This document shows positions 14,501-15,947 of a stretch of 15,947 nucleotides of DNA, piece after piece. The stretch's first letter is position 1. Every line of letters begins with the position of its first letter. The stretch is from DASSBG01 sp965651365 (lineage in GTDB: Bacteria > Pseudomonadota > Gammaproteobacteria > Xanthomonadales > Rhodanobacteraceae). The DNA lies in NCBI GenBank assembly GCA_965651365.1, contig CBFGSA010000068.1, forward strand, positions 1 through 15,947. The letters run 5' to 3'. Made by a program: the position numbers and the translations under genes. The notes beneath the pieces are model-generated. The model was not told the origin of the DNA, searched no databases, and was given only the letters and a program-made list of their open reading frames with translations.

Positions 14501-15947
14501 TGATAGTGATGGCTCGGTACAGGGAACCCTGCAGAAGGGCGTCAGCGTACGACTGGCGCAGTCGGACCTGCCGCTTCTGCAAGCGGCACAGCGCATGCTG
14601 CTGCGCTTGGGCGTGGCCGCGACGATCTGCCAGAACAGGCGCGAAGCCGGCAAGACGCTTTTGCCGGATGGGCGCGGAAGCCCGGCCGAGTGCTCGACCC
14701 GAGCGCAGCATGAGCTGGTTATTTCCGGGGACAATGTGGCCGAGTTCGCAAGCTGTGTCGGTTTCGCCGACAGCGACAAGGCGGCACGCCTGCACGGATT
14801 GCTTTCATCGTACAAGCGCGCATTCAATCGCGAGCGCTTCGTGGCGACGGTGAGCGAAGTTGTCGATGACGGCATCGAAGATGTTTACGATGTGCAGGTG
14901 CCGGGCATCAATACCTTTGATGGCAACGGACTGCACGCACACAATTGCGGCGAGCAACCGCTCCCCCCCTACGGTAGCTGTCTGCTCGGATCGGTCAACC
15001 TCACCCGCTTTGTGCGCGATCCGTTCGGGCCCAAGGCGCGCTTCGACATGGACGAATACCGCGAGGTGGTGAAGGTGTTCACGCGCATGCTCGACAACGT
15101 GGTCGAGATCAACGGCCTGCCGCTGGAAAAACAGCGCCACGAGATCATGCACAAGCGCCGCCACGGCATGGGCTTCCTGGGCCTGGGTTCGACCCTGGCC
15201 ATGCTGAAAAAACGCTACGGCACCGACGAGGCCTGCGCGTTCACCGAAGAGGTGTCGCGCGAGATGGCCGTGGCCGGCTGGGAAGTGGCGCTGGAGCTGG
15301 CCGAAGAGAAAGGCCCGGCACCGATTCTGGCGCAGGACTTCGAGGTCACCGGCGAGATGCTGCGCAAGCGCCCGGAAATGGCCGAGGACGGCTACAAGAT
15401 CGGCGACACCATCCCCGGCCGCGTGCTGCACGCGCGCTACAGCCGCTACATGCAGAAAGTCAACGAGGTGGCTCCCGAGCTGATCGGCAAGCTGGCCGAG
15501 ACCGGCGCGCGCTTCACCCACCACACCTCCATCGCGCCCACCGGCACCATCAGCCTGAGCCTGGCCAACAACGCCAGCAACGGCATCGAGCCCAGCTTCG
15601 CGCACCAGTATTCGCGCAACGTCATCCGCGAGGGCCGCAAGTCCAAGGAACGGGTCGAGGTGTTCAGCTACGAGCTGCTGGCCTACCGCGCCCTGATCAA
15701 TGCCGAGGCCAGTCCCGAGGGCGGCGACGACAAGACCCGCCTGCCGGAGTACTTCGTGTCCGCCGACGGCATCAACCCCATCGACCACGTCAACATCCAG
15801 GCCGCGGCGCAGAAATGGGTCGACTCGTCGATCTCCAAGACCGCCAACGTGCCCACCGACTACCCCTACGAGGACTTCAAGGACATCTACCTGCACGCCT
15901 ACCACCATGGCCTGAAGGGCTGCACCACCTTCCGCTTCAACCCGGAA
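11526..15947 (+). CDS. nrdJ: Class II (adenosylcobalamin-dependent) ribonucleotide reductase containing two inteins; 3' end outside window
   Basis: The frame is open for 1474 codons to the window edge, from a GTG at 11526 with AGGGAG seven bases upstream; the first in-frame ATG is over 110 codons later. Removing the two inteins leaves 657 residues in three exteins: 11526-11921, 13242-13814 and 14946-15947. The enzyme reduces ribonucleotides to deoxyribonucleotides using a B12-derived radical. In mature numbering, N322, C324 and E326 (TNPCGE) form the radical site. C105 (TINCTVS) and C335 (GSCLLGSVNL) are the likely redox pair; the 11-residue step from C324 to C335 matches the known class II enzyme of Thermotoga maritima (C322/C333). 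Other family blocks are TSNAGA, CGIGYEFSTLRPRGA, EPGFILIDRVNEQNN and GLKGCTTFR. There is no N-terminal ATP-cone. The C-terminus is missing. Confidence 0.95.
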   Translation, partial: MTSSARADQRDPIPGQIPLQPASQDIWDKKYRLKDKRGEAVDQSVDDTWKRVARALSDVETTPELKAHWYERFLWALRHGAIPAGRITSNAGALKHKPATSTINCTVSGTIHDSMDNILDKVHEAGLTLKAGCVAPGTWVRTEHGLVTADQAVAERHQKILCYDREQGAFEMRAIEKHMTTHVPREENIELVSNGVSIKTSIKHPVLVYRDSKLVYVRADEVQSSDALVHHKLPWKAQSRRTLDAWFAGAHLGDGSAYEKHYAYKPSRQAWAERAQAMGKRLVFKIRAAEREVVERYAAFFEAFCGSAAQVVASHTPSGTAVWDYTVSSFEASAAAELFDHQIGRKTTAMTVPAWISAAPEKHFLPFLAGLIDTDGTVSREHGSATIAIQSHDFAEQLKSLLGLFGVHGGITIRKPRSHRLNGHDVRDGGGAMLKISDSGFLAEVARHMADSGKRARIAEHASQSGQYDKYVLPQALRDALRDCIDGLSHTDKQALGFYHHYHEREAVSRIWLDRWAAHFPQLVPLIDFARTLRPLDSIRRNLPLAETFFDFTVEKHNNYLAGNNGLAVIHNCGIGYEFSTLRPRGAYVSGAGAYTSGPLSFMDIYDKMCFTVSSAGGRRGAQMGTFDVSHPDVREFIRAKREDGRLRQFNLSLLITDDFMQAVEADAEWPLVFPIHVKEQGDIDLSDADKVVWRDWPTHDDYVTRDDGMVACRVYDRIRARHLWDMIMVSTYDYAEPGFILIDRVNEQNNNWWCEHIRATNPCVTADTWVHTAQGPRLVADLIGRPFSARIDGADHNSGAEGFFRTATKPVLKLGTRQGHSLRLTADHRVRKVVRKTRWSLDTDWCEAGQLNPGDEVLLNNHRAQRYWPGQYNFDEGFLLGMLVGDGTLKEDKAVLSIWTGAMVANGAQAGVTCGTFALMRAAEEAGRNLPHRSDFQGFHEVSGRNEFRMAPAALRRLALEVGMQPGNKCITPAMERASSDFQRGFLRGLFDSDGSVQGTLQKGVSVRLAQSDLPLLQAAQRMLLRLGVAATICQNRREAGKTLLPDGRGSPAECSTRAQHELVISGDNVAEFASCVGFADSDKAARLHGLLSSYKRAFNRERFVATVSEVVDDGIEDVYDVQVPGINTFDGNGLHAHNCGEQPLPPYGSCLLGSVNLTRFVRDPFGPKARFDMDEYREVVKVFTRMLDNVVEINGLPLEKQRHEIMHKRRHGMGFLGLGSTLAMLKKRYGTDEACAFTEEVSREMAVAGWEVALELAEEKGPAPILAQDFEVTGEMLRKRPEMAEDGYKIGDTIPGRVLHARYSRYMQKVNEVAPELIGKLAETGARFTHHTSIAPTGTISLSLANNASNGIEPSFAHQYSRNVIREGRKSKERVEVFSYELLAYRALINAEASPEGGDDKTRLPEYFVSADGINPIDHVNIQAAAQKWVDSSISKTANVPTDYPYEDFKDIYLHAYHHGLKGCTTFRFNPE
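11922..13241 (+). other. Intein 1 in NrdJ, with LAGLIDADG homing endonuclease (440 aa)
   Basis: The insert interrupts LKAG/CGIGYEF. It starts with Cys1 (CVAPGTWVRTEHG, block A). Block B is SIKHPVLVY, with H72 and a Ser in the usual Thr position. Block F is FFDFTVEKHNNYLAGNNGL. It ends in the His-Asn pair followed by Cys+1 of the extein, so all splicing residues are present. Between the splicing halves are two endonuclease motifs, WFAGAHLGDGS (acidic residue D122) and FLAGLIDTDGTV (D243), both intact. A mobile, splicing-competent element is expected. Its codons are visibly less biased than those of the exteins (more TAT, AAT, GTT, AAA), which fits an acquired element. It must excise post-translationally for NrdJ to fold. 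Confidence 0.95.
13815..14945 (+). other. Intein 2 in NrdJ, with LAGLIDADG homing endonuclease (377 aa)
   Basis: The insert interrupts ATNP/CGEQPLP. Block A is CVTADTWVHTAQGP with Cys1. Block B is LTADHRV with T63 and H66. Block F is VYDVQVPGINTFDGNGL, and the C-terminus is HAHN followed by extein Cys+1. Endonuclease motifs are LLGMLVGDGTL (D124) and FLRGLFDSDGSV (D232), both with their acidic residue. The +1 Cys is the catalytic radical cysteine of the reductase. Block F lacks the His that intein 1 has at the matching place (GINTF against KHNNY). It shares the TWVxTxxG start with intein 1 but little else, so the two look like separate acquisitions rather than a recent duplication; that is a judgement by eye. 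Confidence 0.95.

Noticed and set aside
13236..14951. CACAATTGCGGC repeated at both intein ends (13236-13247 and 14940-14951) as a recombination repeat
   Set aside because: It is explained by the shared His-Asn/Cys-Gly junction residues with the same codons, so it needs no separate mechanism.
11526..15947. Interpreting the inserts as introns or frameshifted transposons
   Set aside because: There is no frameshift or stop, the reading frame is kept through both inserts, and intein splicing motifs are present at both ends, so the inserts are removed at the protein level.

Overview
The window is GC-rich, densely coding and reads as a gammaproteobacterial chromosome, most likely from the Lysobacterales/Xanthomonadales (Rhodanobacteraceae- or Lysobacteraceae-like). 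This is inferred from four things: a CadC-like transmembrane regulator with a very long repeat region, a secreted protein ending in IFEDGFE, a BPSS1780-type membrane protein, and a B12-dependent ribonucleotide reductase. No 16S or other marker is present, so the taxonomy is not proven.

Layout. (1) 1-987: the tail of a receiver-domain protein (probably a hybrid histidine kinase) faces a NarL/LuxR-type response regulator, with a GC-rich hairpin between the two stop codons. (2) 988-1299: a non-coding stretch carrying five tightly spaced inverted repeats and then a sigma70-like promoter for the next gene. (3) 1300-2211: a polytopic membrane protein. (4) 2264-6940, minus strand: a secreted protein with two homologous jelly-roll-like repeats, followed by a CadC-like membrane-bound regulator whose start codon lies inside a perfect 14-bp inverted repeat. 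(5) 7097-11186, minus strand: a DegQ/HtrA periplasmic protease, a PstS-like binding protein and an M17 leucyl aminopeptidase, in transcription order. (6) 11187-11525: a regulatory gap with an NrdR-box-like palindrome. (7) 11526 to the window end, plus strand: a class II ribonucleotide reductase gene (nrdJ) whose frame stays open for 1474 codons because it holds two full-length inteins.

The main point of interest is nrdJ. Intein 1 (440 aa) splits KAG/CGIGYEF. Intein 2 (377 aa) splits ATNP/CGEQP, directly before the cysteine that carries the thiyl radical in this enzyme family. Both have C-terminal HN/C junctions and both keep two LAGLIDADG-type motifs with their acidic residues. The cell can therefore make deoxynucleotides with this enzyme only after two protein-splicing events.

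Secondary points are the five-hairpin array at 1021-1169 (three plus-strand loops carry GGA, as in CsrA/RsmA-binding RNAs), the palindrome over the regulator start, the single NrdR-like box, and the DGFE tail. Nothing here is an obvious defence system, prophage, insertion sequence, CRISPR array or RNA gene of a known class.
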